Source of the DNA: an uncultured Lachnospiraceae bacterium
GTDB taxonomy: Bacteria; Bacillota; Clostridia; Lachnospirales; Lachnospiraceae
Direction: 5' to 3'
Length of the DNA stretch: 23,917 nt
Assembly: GCA_910578115.1 (NCBI GenBank)
Contig: CAJTPO010000062.1
Span: forward strand, 1-23,917
In this document: piece after piece, positions 15,207-23,875 of the stretch
Position numbering within the stretch: position 1 is the first letter of the stretch
Layout: every line of letters begins with the position of its first letter
Notes under the pieces: generated by a model
What the model saw: the letters and a program-made list of their open reading frames with translations, nothing else
Databases searched by the model: none
What the model was told of the DNA's origin: nothing
Made by a program: the position numbers and the translations under genes

Positions 15207-17710
15207 TTATCTTCCTCTTCTTCATCTACGATATCATCCAGATTCTCTATCTCATGATGCCCGTCGCTGAGCTTCTCTCTTACCTTGGCAATTCTTGCCA
15301 CTTTAACATTATCATCCAGATTGATCATCTTCACACCGGAAGTAATTCTTCCCAGAGTGGAAATATCATCCATGCGGAGCTGTATGATAATGCCCTCTGT
15401 GGTGATCATCATGATCTCATGCTCATCATCCACCGCTTTCACACCGACCACATCTCCTGTCTTCTCGGTGATCTTATAGCATTTGATACCTTTGCCGCCT
15501 CGTTTCTGTACCGTAAATTCATCTAGGTAAGTACGTTTTCCCATACCATTTTCGGACACGATCAGAAGAGAGTCGCCCTGGTGATCCAGCTGCATTCCGA
15601 CGATTTCATCCCCGTCTGACAAATTCATGCCGATCACACCCATAGAACTTCTGCCGGTGGGCCGCACATCTGTCTCCTTGAAGCGGATACACATACCAAG
15701 TTTCGTCACCAGGAAGATTTCCGTATCCCGGGAAGTTGTCTTTACTTCGATCAATTCATCGTCTTCCCGCAGATTAATGGCAGCAAGTCCGTTTTTACGG
15801 ACATTACTAAATTCCATAACAGGTGTTTTCTTTACAATACCGCGCTTTGTGACCATGAAAAGATTTTCATTCTCCTCATAATCCTTGATCGGTATCATCG
15901 CCGATATCTTTTCTCCCGGATTCAGCTGCAGGATATTGACAATGGCAATCCCTCTGGCGGTTCGGCTGGCCTCCGGAATCTCATACGCTTTGATCCGGTA
16001 TACCCGCCCTAAATTGGTAAAAAACATCAGATAATGATGTGTCGATGTCATCAGAAGATCCTCGATATAATCTTCCTCGATCGTCTGCATTCCTTTAATG
16101 CCCTTGCCGCCGCGGTTCTGTGACTTGAAGTTATCCACAGTCATACGTTTCACATAACCGAGACTGGTCATGGCGATCACGGTATTTCCCTTGGGGATCA
16201 GATCTTCCATATTGATATCATAGACGTCGAATCCGATCTTACTTCTTCTGTCATCTCCGAATTTCTCGGAAATAATGAGGATTTCTTCTCTAATCACTCC
16301 CAGCAGCAGCTTTTCATCTGCCAGAATTGCCTTTAACTCGGCAATCTTAGCCATTAACTCCCTGTGTTCGTTTTCAAGTTTCTCTCTCTCCAGACCTGTC
16401 AGCGCACGCAGACGCATGTCCACGATCGCCTGTGCCTGTGCATCGGAGAACTGGAAACGCTCGATCAGCCTTTCTTTCGCAATCGGCGTTGTCTGGCTGC
16501 TTCTGATGATCTGGATCACTTCATCAATATGATCCAGCGCGATCAGAAGACCCTGTAAAATATGATCCCGCTCTTCCGCTTTGTTCAGATCATATCTCGT
16601 CCTTCTGGTCACCACTTCTTCCTGATGTCTGATATAGTGCGTCAGCATATCAAGAAGATTCATGACTTTCGGTTCATTATTCACCAGCGCCAGCATGATT
16701 ACACCGAAGGAATCCTGAAGCTGTGTATGCTTGTACAGCTGATTCAGGATCACGTTGGCATTGGCATCCTTGCGCAGTTCTATTACGATACGCATACCTT
16801 CACGGTTCGTCTCATCCCGAAGGTCCGTGATACCGTCAATCTTTTTTAACTTCACAAGATCCGCGATCTTTAAGATCAGGTTGGCCTTGTTGACCATATA
16901 GGGAAGTTCCGACACGATAATGCGGCTCTTTCCGTTAGGCATCGTCTCAATATCCGTGACAGCGCGTACTCTCACCTTGCCGCGCCCTGTCCTGTAGGCT
17001 TCTTCCGCCCCCCGCGTACCGAGGATAATGCCGCCCGTAGGAAAATCGGGAGCTTTCACGATCTCCAGCAGCTCTTCCATATCGGTAGATCTGTCCTCAT
17101 TCACACGATTGTCAATGATCTTCACTACCGCACCGATCACTTCCCGCAGATTATGAGGCGGTATGTTCGTAGCCATACCAACCGCAATACCGGAAGTACC
17201 GTTTACAAGCAGATTCGGATAACGGCTGGGCAGAACCTTTGGTTCTTTCTCCGTATCGTCGAAGTTGGGAGCAAAATCAACGGTATCTTTATTGATATCC
17301 GCCAGAAGCTCCATGGAAATCTTACTCAGCCTTGCCTCCGTATAACGCATGGCCGCCGCACCGTCGCCGTCCACGGAACCGAAATTCCCGTGTCCGTCCA
17401 CAAGCGGATATCTGGTAGACCACTCCTGCGCCATATTGACAAGCGCTCCATAGATGGAACTGTCACCGTGGGGGTGATATTTACCCATCGTATCACCAAC
17501 GATACGGGCACTCTTTCTGTGAGGCTTGTCCGGGCCGTTATTCAACTCGATCATGGAATAGAGAACCCGGCGCTGTACCGGCTTCAAACCGTCTCTTACA
17601 TCAGGAAGCGCACGGGCCGCGATAACGCTCATGGCATAATCTATGTAAGAATCTTCCATCTTTTTTTTGAGATCTACTTCCTCAATCTTGTCAAAAATTC
17701 TATCATCCAT
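15203..17710 (-). CDS. gyrA: DNA gyrase subunit A
   Basis: An 835-residue GyrA. The N-terminal breakage-reunion domain has the active-site tyrosine at 123 (RYTEARL). The quinolone-determining stretch reads HPHGDSSIYGALV: Ser84 corresponds to E. coli Ser83, and Gly88 stands where E. coli has Asp87. The C-terminal beta-pinwheel holds two GyrA-box-like motifs, QNRGGKG (531-537) and QKRGGKG (735-741), and an acidic tail ends in EEEEDK. With GyrB it forms the A2B2 enzyme that introduces negative supercoils. The gene lies about 40 bases after gyrB, and its stop overlaps the next gene. The start at 17710 gives the standard N-terminus, with AAAGGAA upstream. A perfect DnaA box (TTATCCACA, 16131-16139) lies within it. 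Confidence 0.98.
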   Translation of the reverse strand: MDDRIFDKIEEVDLKKKMEDSYIDYAMSVIAARALPDVRDGLKPVQRRVLYSMIELNNGPDKPHRKSARIVGDTMGKYHPHGDSSIYGALVNMAQEWSTRYPLVDGHGNFGSVDGDGAAAMRYTEARLSKISMELLADINKDTVDFAPNFDDTEKEPKVLPSRYPNLLVNGTSGIAVGMATNIPPHNLREVIGAVVKIIDNRVNEDRSTDMEELLEIVKAPDFPTGGIILGTRGAEEAYRTGRGKVRVRAVTDIETMPNGKSRIIVSELPYMVNKANLILKIADLVKLKKIDGITDLRDETNREGMRIVIELRKDANANVILNQLYKHTQLQDSFGVIMLALVNNEPKVMNLLDMLTHYIRHQEEVVTRRTRYDLNKAEERDHILQGLLIALDHIDEVIQIIRSSQTTPIAKERLIERFQFSDAQAQAIVDMRLRALTGLEREKLENEHRELMAKIAELKAILADEKLLLGVIREEILIISEKFGDDRRSKIGFDVYDINMEDLIPKGNTVIAMTSLGYVKRMTVDNFKSQNRGGKGIKGMQTIEEDYIEDLLMTSTHHYLMFFTNLGRVYRIKAYEIPEASRTARGIAIVNILQLNPGEKISAMIPIKDYEENENLFMVTKRGIVKKTPVMEFSNVRKNGLAAINLREDDELIEVKTTSRDTEIFLVTKLGMCIRFKETDVRPTGRSSMGVIGMNLSDGDEIVGMQLDHQGDSLLIVSENGMGKRTYLDEFTVQKRGGKGIKCYKITEKTGDVVGVKAVDDEHEIMMITTEGIIIQLRMDDISTLGRITSGVKMINLDDNVKVARIAKVREKLSDGHHEIENLDDIVDEEEEDK

Positions 17711-17749
17711 CCTGTAACAATGTTCCTTTCCAGTAAAGAACTGTCATTA

Positions 17750-19666
17750 TCAAATATCCAGATTCTTTACAAACTTCGCATTTTCTTCGATAAAGATCCG
17801 GCGCGGCTCCACCTTGTCACCCATCAGCGTGTTAAAGGTAAGATCCACCTCCGACTCCTCTTCCTCATTGATATTCACACGAAGCAGGATACGTCTCTCC
17901 GGATCCATGGTGGTCTCCCACAGCTGATCCGCGTCCATCTCTCCCAGACCTTTGTACCGCTGGATCTTATTATTCTGGTCACGGCTCACTTCCGCAAGGA
18001 TTTTTTCCAGTTCCTCATCGCTGTAGGCATACCACACCTGTCTGTTTTTCTCCAGTTTATAGAGAGGCGGCTTCGCCAGATATACATGTCCCTGCTTGAT
18101 CAGTTCCGGCATGAAACGATAGATAAAAGTCAGCATCAACGTAGCGATATGCGCCCCGTCCACATCGGCATCCGTCATAATAATGATCTTGTCGTACCGC
18201 AGCTTGCTGATATCAAAATCATCATGAATCCCCGTGCCGAAAGCCGTGATCATGGCTTTGATCTCCGCATTGGCATAGATTTTATCCAGTCTCGCCTTTT
18301 CCACATTCAGGATCTTACCGCGAAGCGGCAGAATGGCCTGCGTTGCACGGCTTCTGGCAGTCTTGGCAGAACCGCCTGCAGAATCTCCCTCCACGATATA
18401 GATCTCGCAATTCTTGGGATCTTTGTCGGAACAGTCCGCCAGCTTACCCGGCAGCGCGCTCCCTTCCAGCGCCGTCTTACGTCTCGTCAGATCCCTCGCC
18501 TTTCTGGCCGCCTCTCTGGCACGCTGCGCCAGAATCGACTTCTCGCAGATCGTCTTGGCAACCGACGGATTCTGCTCCAGGAAATAGGTGAGCTGTTCAC
18601 TGACCACACCGTCAACCGCTCCTCTGGCTTCCGAATTCCCCAGCTTCTGCTTCGTCTGGCCTTCAAACTGCGGATCTTCCACCTTTATACTGATAATAGC
18701 CGTCAAACCTTCCCTGATATCCTCTCCGGAAAGATTCGCTTCACTGTCTTTCAACAGTTTATTAGTACGCGCATAATCGTTAAAAGTTTTCGTCAGCGCA
18801 TTCCTGAAACCTACCAGATGCGTACCGCCTTCCGGCGTATTGATATTATTAACAAACGTATAAACGCTCTCGTTATAGGAATCATTGTGCTGCAGGGCCA
18901 CCTCCACATACACGCCGTTCCTGCTGCCCTCGAAATACATAACGTCGTTGTACAATGCTTCCTTACTCTTATTCAGATATGTAACAAACTCCTTGATACC
19001 GCCCTCGTAATGGAATTCTTTCTTCTGTTCCTTCCCTTCTCTCTCATCAATAAGAACAATTCTTAAACCTTTCGTCAGAAAAGCCGTCTCCCGAAGCCTT
19101 GTTTTGAGCGTATCATAATCAAAAACAGTCTCCTCAAAAATCGTCTTATCCGGTATAAAGTGCACTTTCGTTCCCGTCTTATCGGCTTCACATTCTCCCA
19201 CTACTTTAAGCGGATAACACACATGTCCTCTCTCATAGCGCTGTTTATGCACCTTGCCTTCCGCACAGATTTCCACTTCCAGCCAGTCGGACAACGCATT
19301 GACCACCGAAGCGCCCACGCCATGCAGGCCGCCGGATACCTTGTATCCCCCACCGCCGAATTTTCCGCCGGCATGAAGAATCGTAAATACCACTTCCACA
19401 GCAGGTATACCCGCCTTGTGGTTGATCCCCACAGGAATTCCTCTTCCGTTATCCTCCACGGTGATCGAATTATCCTGATTGATCGTAACATAAATCGTGT
19501 TACAGAAACCGGCCAGCGCCTCGTCAACCGAGTTATCCACAATCTCATACACCAGATGATGAAGTCCTCTCAGTGACGTACTGCCTATATACATACCAGG
19601 TCTTTTCCTGACTGCCTCAAGACCCTCCAAAATCTGTATTTGATCTGCACCGTATTCGTTAGCCAT
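17750..19666 (-). CDS. gyrB: DNA gyrase subunit B
   Basis: A 638-residue GyrB of the short type, without the insertion of gamma-proteobacterial enzymes. The GHKL ATPase shows Glu41 in YEIVDNSVDEA, EDNGRGIP (71-78), GGLHGVG (112-118) and the QTKQKLG lysine loop (337-343). The TOPRIM domain has EGDSAGGSA with Glu426, and DADVDG with Asp499 and Asp501. ATP hydrolysis here drives supercoiling with GyrA. The start at 19666 (MANEYGADQ) is preferred because AAGGG is suitably spaced and the family begins there; in-frame ATGs at 19717 and 19675 would add a few residues. A perfect DnaA box lies at 19533-19541 within the VDNSVD codons. Confidence 0.97.
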   Translation of the reverse strand: MANEYGADQIQILEGLEAVRKRPGMYIGSTSLRGLHHLVYEIVDNSVDEALAGFCNTIYVTINQDNSITVEDNGRGIPVGINHKAGIPAVEVVFTILHAGGKFGGGGYKVSGGLHGVGASVVNALSDWLEVEICAEGKVHKQRYERGHVCYPLKVVGECEADKTGTKVHFIPDKTIFEETVFDYDTLKTRLRETAFLTKGLRIVLIDEREGKEQKKEFHYEGGIKEFVTYLNKSKEALYNDVMYFEGSRNGVYVEVALQHNDSYNESVYTFVNNINTPEGGTHLVGFRNALTKTFNDYARTNKLLKDSEANLSGEDIREGLTAIISIKVEDPQFEGQTKQKLGNSEARGAVDGVVSEQLTYFLEQNPSVAKTICEKSILAQRAREAARKARDLTRRKTALEGSALPGKLADCSDKDPKNCEIYIVEGDSAGGSAKTARSRATQAILPLRGKILNVEKARLDKIYANAEIKAMITAFGTGIHDDFDISKLRYDKIIIMTDADVDGAHIATLMLTFIYRFMPELIKQGHVYLAKPPLYKLEKNRQVWYAYSDEELEKILAEVSRDQNNKIQRYKGLGEMDADQLWETTMDPERRILLRVNINEEEESEVDLTFNTLMGDKVEPRRIFIEENAKFVKNLDI

Positions 19667-19738
19667 ATTCACCATGCCCTTCTTCAACGCCGCTATCCAC
19701 GCTTTTCGGCTGACCATACAGCCTGTATCAATAAATAG

Positions 19739-20818
19739 CTATACTATAATTTTACCACTCTCTATATGAAAAACTTTGTCGATTTCAAATCGGTTATTCA
19801 CAAATTCATCCAGTCCCGTACAGGTGATGATCGTCTGTATGTCCCCGATCGTACTTAACAGATAATTCTGCCTGTTGCTGTCAAGTTCCGACAACACATC
19901 GTCCAACAGCAGTACCGGATTATCTCTGGTCATCTTCTTTACCAGTTCAATCTCTGATAGCTTAAGCGAAAGCGCTGCCGTCCTCTGCTGCCCCTGGGAT
20001 CCGAATTTGCGGATGTCGATATCTCCCACCACAAAACTGAAATCATCCCTGTGAGGCCCCGTACTGGTCTGCTTCAGCTTAACATCCCGCTCCTGATTCA
20101 ACGACATCTTTTTCTCATACTCATCTATGAGCACATCCGGCTCATACTGAATGACAAGATTCTCCCTGCCGCCCGACAGTTTCCTGTGTATCTCCAATAT
20201 GATCTCATTCAGCTGCTCCACAAAGAGCTGCCTTCTCTCTATGATCTTACTTCCGAAAGAGATAAGCTGCGAATCCCATATATTCAGGGTATCGCGCAGA
20301 GAAGGATTGAAATACATATCTTTCAACAGCTTATTGCGCTGGTTTACGATCTTGTTGTAATTGTTCAGGTTGTAGAGATAGAACTGATCCAGCTGACACA
20401 ATTCCATATCCACAAATCTTCTTCTCTCCGCCGGACCATTCTTAATGATGCTTAAGTCTTCCGGAGAAAAGAAAACAACATTCAACAAACCAAGCAGCTG
20501 TGCCGCTTTCTTGATCTTCTGGCCGTCAATCGCAATTCCCTTGGACTTGTTTTTCCGAAGATGCATATCCACTCTCGTCTCTATACCTTCTTTTTCCAGA
20601 TAAGTCCTGATATGCGCTTCCTCTTTCCTGAAATTGACGACGTCCTTATCCTTTGTTCCTTTGTGGGATTTCGTAGTAGCCGACATGTAGATCGCTTCCA
20701 GGATATTCGTCTTACCCTGCGCGTTATCTCCATAGAGAATATTTGTGCCGCTGCTGAAATCAATATGTAAAGAGTCGTAATTCCTGTAATCTGCAATTTC
20801 CAATGATTTTATAATCAT
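19739..20818 (-). CDS. recF: DNA replication and repair protein RecF
   Basis: A 359-residue SMC-like ATPase. Walker A is GDNAQGKT (30-37), the ABC signature region SQGQQRT (274-280), Walker B PVLLLDD (301-307) and D-loop SELD (310-313). RecF with RecO and RecR loads RecA at single-strand gaps and helps restart replication. Its start codon shares one base with the stop of the S4-domain gene (TGATG), indicating translational coupling. Length and order match the conserved Firmicutes dnaA-dnaN-yaaA-recF cluster. Confidence 0.97.
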   Translation of the reverse strand: MIIKSLEIADYRNYDSLHIDFSSGTNILYGDNAQGKTNILEAIYMSATTKSHKGTKDKDVVNFRKEEAHIRTYLEKEGIETRVDMHLRKNKSKGIAIDGQKIKKAAQLLGLLNVVFFSPEDLSIIKNGPAERRRFVDMELCQLDQFYLYNLNNYNKIVNQRNKLLKDMYFNPSLRDTLNIWDSQLISFGSKIIERRQLFVEQLNEIILEIHRKLSGGRENLVIQYEPDVLIDEYEKKMSLNQERDVKLKQTSTGPHRDDFSFVVGDIDIRKFGSQGQQRTAALSLKLSEIELVKKMTRDNPVLLLDDVLSELDSNRQNYLLSTIGDIQTIITCTGLDEFVNNRFEIDKVFHIESGKIIV

Positions 20819-21027
20819 CAGTTCTCTACCCTAACCTGTTGTCCGCCGTATTCTATCACATCGCCCGGATGCACCTTCTTACCGCGCTGCACCTCCACAA
20901 CACCGTTCAACTTAACCTGTCCTTCCTGCACCTCGATCTTGGCATCCACACCGGATTCCACCAGACCTGCCAGCTTAAGCGCCTGTCCCAGCTTGATAAA
21001 ATCGTCCCTGATCTTTATTATTTCCAT
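20818..21027 (-). CDS. yaaA: S4-domain RNA-binding protein YaaA
   Basis: A 69-residue protein that is essentially one S4 RNA-binding domain: FIKLGQALKLAGLVESG, then VKLNGVVEVQRGKKVHPGD. It matches the YaaA family always found between dnaN and recF in Firmicutes, implicated in ribosome biology. The ATG at 21027 gives the usual length. Upstream in-frame starts (TTG at 21072, ATG at 21048) lack a good ribosome site; the one for 21027 (GGGAAT) is also only moderate. The stop overlaps the recF start. Confidence 0.92.
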   Translation of the reverse strand: MEIIKIRDDFIKLGQALKLAGLVESGVDAKIEVQEGQVKLNGVVEVQRGKKVHPGDVIEYGGQQVRVEN

Positions 21028-21090
21028 ATTTTTATATCTTATTCCCATCAACTTTTGATAATCGTGAACCAACTTTCAGAGTATGCTTCC

Positions 21091-22200
21091 TTAATTCACC
21101 GTCGTAAAATTCACCGGCAGTATCACATAGATATAAGTCTCTTCCGCATTCCTGATAAAACAGGGAGCCTTCGGATTGACCATAAACAGATTGATCTCTT
21201 CATCCTCGATCACGCGCAGGGAATCGATCAGGAACTTGGGATTGAATCCGATCATCAGATCCTTCCCTTCCTTGTCAATGTCGATCTCCTCATCCATGCT
21301 TCCGACAGTGGAATTCATTTTCAGCTGCATTATGCCTTCCATAACACTCATGATAACAGGCTTCTTGTCCCCTTCTTTTACAAGCAGAGTGGCCCTGTCG
21401 ATACAGTTGAGCAATTCCTTCTTGTTGATCCGCACCCTCGTCTCATAGTCGCTGGACAGCATCTGCTCAATCCTGAAATACTCGCCCTCGATCAGTCTGG
21501 AGACAACGATCGTATTATCGAATTCGAACAAAATGTGCTTACTTGTAAAATAAATGCTCACATCCTTATCCATATCGCCGGAAAGGATCTTGCTGATTTC
21601 ATTCAATGTCTTACCGGGCACGACCACCTTCTTGTAATCATAAGAATTCTTAAGCAGTATTCTTCTGATCGAGATCCTGTGGCCGTCAAGCGCGACCACC
21701 TTCAACGTATTGTCACTGATCTCAAACAGTTCTCCTGTCATCAGCTTGTTATTATCGTTATCCGAAATGGCGAAGATCGTCTGTCTGATCACTTCTTTCA
21801 AAGTAAACTGGGACAGCATCACGCAGTCATTCTTCTCGATCTCCGGCAGGAAAGAGAAATCTTCTCCTGATTTTCCGATAATGTTAAATTTGGCCTTTTC
21901 ACAGGTAATGGTCGTCTTAAAGGCATCATCCGTCTCGATCGTGATATCATTATCCGGAAGTTTCCTTACGATCTCCAGAAAAATTTTGGCATCTAACGCG
22001 ATAATACCCTTCTCTATGATCTCACCGTCAATGACAGTCTCTATACCAAGTTCCATATCATTAGCAGTCAGTTTGATCTCACCGGTTCTCGTATCTACAA
22101 GAATACATTCCAGAATAGACATCGTCGTCTTGTTGGGAACGGCTTTGGAAACAGTTTGTACTCCGTTTAAGAGACTGGACTTTGAACATACAATCTTCAT
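21091..22200 (-). CDS. dnaN: DNA polymerase III beta subunit (sliding clamp)
   Basis: A 369-residue DnaN beginning MKIVCSKSSLLNGVQ, with three repeated clamp folds and the typical VPGKTLNEISKIL region in the middle and a short beta-strand tail at the end. It forms the ring-shaped processivity clamp that tethers polymerase and many repair proteins. AAAGGAA lies about 11 bases before the ATG at 22200; an in-frame ATG at 22251 would extend into the origin spacer and is rejected. It is followed by the S4-domain gene after 63 bases. Confidence 0.97.
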   Translation of the reverse strand: MKIVCSKSSLLNGVQTVSKAVPNKTTMSILECILVDTRTGEIKLTANDMELGIETVIDGEIIEKGIIALDAKIFLEIVRKLPDNDITIETDDAFKTTITCEKAKFNIIGKSGEDFSFLPEIEKNDCVMLSQFTLKEVIRQTIFAISDNDNNKLMTGELFEISDNTLKVVALDGHRISIRRILLKNSYDYKKVVVPGKTLNEISKILSGDMDKDVSIYFTSKHILFEFDNTIVVSRLIEGEYFRIEQMLSSDYETRVRINKKELLNCIDRATLLVKEGDKKPVIMSVMEGIMQLKMNSTVGSMDEEIDIDKEGKDLMIGFNPKFLIDSLRVIEDEEINLFMVNPKAPCFIRNAEETYIYVILPVNFTTVN

Positions 22201-22525
22201 AATGTGTATAGGTTCCTTTCTTGTATATGTGCAAAAATTTTGGGCTGCCATCAGGTAATATATTAATAATTTATTTCATAGTCTTAGTAATAACAGGTGT
22301 TGATAAGTGGATAACCCCGTCTATTATACTATTTATCAGCAGAAAAGTAAAAGAATAACCATGTGAAAAACTCCGGATAACCTGATCATAAATCTTACAT
22401 TATCAACATCGGTTTTCTGCTGTCCAGGTTGCATGAAAACTGTTCTTTTATGATATCAACTTCATTTCCACCGGATTTCAACAGGATTACCATAGTATGA
22501 TCACCTTATATGTGGATAAGAATCA
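22201..22525. other. dnaA-dnaN spacer, probable oriC unwinding region
   Basis: The 325-base spacer between dnaA and dnaN has DnaA boxes: a perfect TTATCCACA (minus, 22511-22519), TTATCAACA (plus, 22400-22408), TTATCAACA (minus, 22298-22306) and TTATCCACT (minus, 22306-22314). Weaker matches lie near 22332 and 22374. The last two minus-strand boxes abut an AT-rich tract extending toward dnaN. Firmicutes origins are often bipartite, with boxes upstream of dnaA and between dnaA and dnaN. Only 42 bases upstream of dnaA are in the window, so the other half cannot be judged. Confidence 0.75.
22258..22314 (-). other. Candidate DNA unwinding element with DnaA-trios
   Basis: Two tandem DnaA boxes (22298-22314, minus) are followed by a short CCTG cluster. 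The plus strand read 3'-to-5' from 22293 then gives AAT-AAT-GAT-TCT-GAT-ACT (to 22276), the repeating [G/A]AT trinucleotide pattern described as the DnaA-trio on which DnaA opens the Bacillus subtilis origin. An AT-rich stretch continues to about 22258. The order box, GC cluster, trio matches that model. Confidence 0.6.
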
Positions 22526-23875
22526 CTAGGAAGGACTTACCTTCTTCTTGATCAGTTCCACCTTATTCTTAAGTTCTTCGTTTTCCACTATGCCTTCCGT
22601 TATTTTCTTGATGCCGTGGATGACAGTGGTGTGGTCTTTCTTGCCGAGGATCTTGGCGATACCTGCAAGCGGTGTGTCCGTCATGGTCCTGCACAGATAC
22701 ATGACGATCTGCCTTGGCAGTACAAATTCGGAGTTCCGCTTTTTGGATGAAATCTCCGACGGATTGATATTAAAATGTTCTGCCACCACGTTGATGATCA
22801 GCGTCGGAGTGACTTCCCTTGGCAGATTTGGGTCTATCACGTCCTTGAGGGCTTCTTCCGCATAGGCCAGATTGATATCTACCTTGTTTAATTTGGAAAA
22901 TGCCAGGATCTTATTAAAAGCGCCTTCCAGTTCCCTGATATTGGATTTGATGTTGTTCGCTATATATTGAAAAACTTCATCGTCTATTTCTTTCGGATAA
23001 ACTTCCGCATTTTTCTTAAGGATCGCCATCCTCGTCTCATAGTCGGGCGGCTGGATATCCGCGATCAGACCCCACTCGAATCTGGAACGGAACCTTTCTT
23101 CAAGAATCTCCATATCCTTTGGCGGCTTGTCCGAGGAAAGGATGATCTGTTTACCGGCGGAGTGCAGCGTGTTAAAAGTATGAAAGAACTCTTCCTGGGT
23201 ACTTTCTTTGCCGATGATGAACTGAATATCATCGATCAGAAGCACGTCAACAGTCCGGTATTTTTCACGGAATTTATTCATCTTCACGATGTCACCGCTT
23301 CTGACGCCGTCGATGACTTCGTTGGTAAATACTTCCGACGTCACATAAAGGACCTTCATGTCTGGATTCTGTTCCAGTATGAAGCGCCCGATCGAATGCA
23401 TCAGGTGCGTCTTGCCAAGACCCGCTCCTCCATAGATATAGAGAGGATTGTATATTTCGCCCGGGGATTCGGCCACTGCCAGAGAAGCCGAGTGGGCGAA
23501 TTTATTGTTGCTGCCTACGACAAAAGTATCGAATTTATATTTTGGATTCAGGTTTGCGTGCTCATATTTCATATTATAGACAGGGTCGTCTTCGTCCAGA
23601 GCGCCTTCCACCACATCCTTTTCCAGAATAAAAGAGATATCGTAGGTATGGTTCATCATCTCCGATATGGTTACCTGAAAATAACTTTTATATTTGGAAG
23701 AGATATAGTTGAGAGCATGAGCCTGATCGGAAGGGATGATGATCATCACCACGTTATTCTTTACCTGATAGAAATTAAGAGGAACGATCCAGGTATTGTA
23801 GGAAATATCCGTAAGCTCATATTCCTCCCGCAGCGTCTCTTTTATTAAATCCCAGTTGTCTTTGATTGAATCCAT
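22526..23875 (-). CDS. dnaA: Chromosomal replication initiator DnaA
   Basis: A 449-residue DnaA. Domain I (1-85) begins with a typical LREEYELTDISYNTWIVPL-like helix, followed by a short acidic linker. The AAA+ domain has Walker A GGAGLGKT (149-156), Walker B LLIDD (212-216) and the box VI region RFRSRFEWG with a candidate arginine finger. Domain IV ends with the DnaA signature around GKKDHTTVIHGI (411-422), which reads DnaA boxes. GAGG lies about 11 bases before the ATG. The 42 bases between the start and the window end are leader sequence. It initiates replication and heads the minus-strand origin operon. Confidence 0.98.
   Translation of the reverse strand: MDSIKDNWDLIKETLREEYELTDISYNTWIVPLNFYQVKNNVVMIIIPSDQAHALNYISSKYKSYFQVTISEMMNHTYDISFILEKDVVEGALDEDDPVYNMKYEHANLNPKYKFDTFVVGSNNKFAHSASLAVAESPGEIYNPLYIYGGAGLGKTHLMHSIGRFILEQNPDMKVLYVTSEVFTNEVIDGVRSGDIVKMNKFREKYRTVDVLLIDDIQFIIGKESTQEEFFHTFNTLHSAGKQIILSSDKPPKDMEILEERFRSRFEWGLIADIQPPDYETRMAILKKNAEVYPKEIDDEVFQYIANNIKSNIRELEGAFNKILAFSKLNKVDINLAYAEEALKDVIDPNLPREVTPTLIINVVAEHFNINPSEISSKKRNSEFVLPRQIVMYLCRTMTDTPLAGIAKILGKKDHTTVIHGIKKITEGIVENEELKNKVELIKKKVSPS

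Noticed and set aside
17153..19066. A 637-codon plus-strand open frame opposite gyrA and gyrB
   Set aside because: It lies antisense to two certain genes, has a His/Arg/Ile-rich composition without domains and no ribosome site; it mirrors the codon bias of the genes beneath.
20839..23848. Long plus-strand frames opposite dnaN (343 codons) and dnaA (293 codons)
   Set aside because: Both are antisense to conserved genes, span gene boundaries and show no recognisable protein features.
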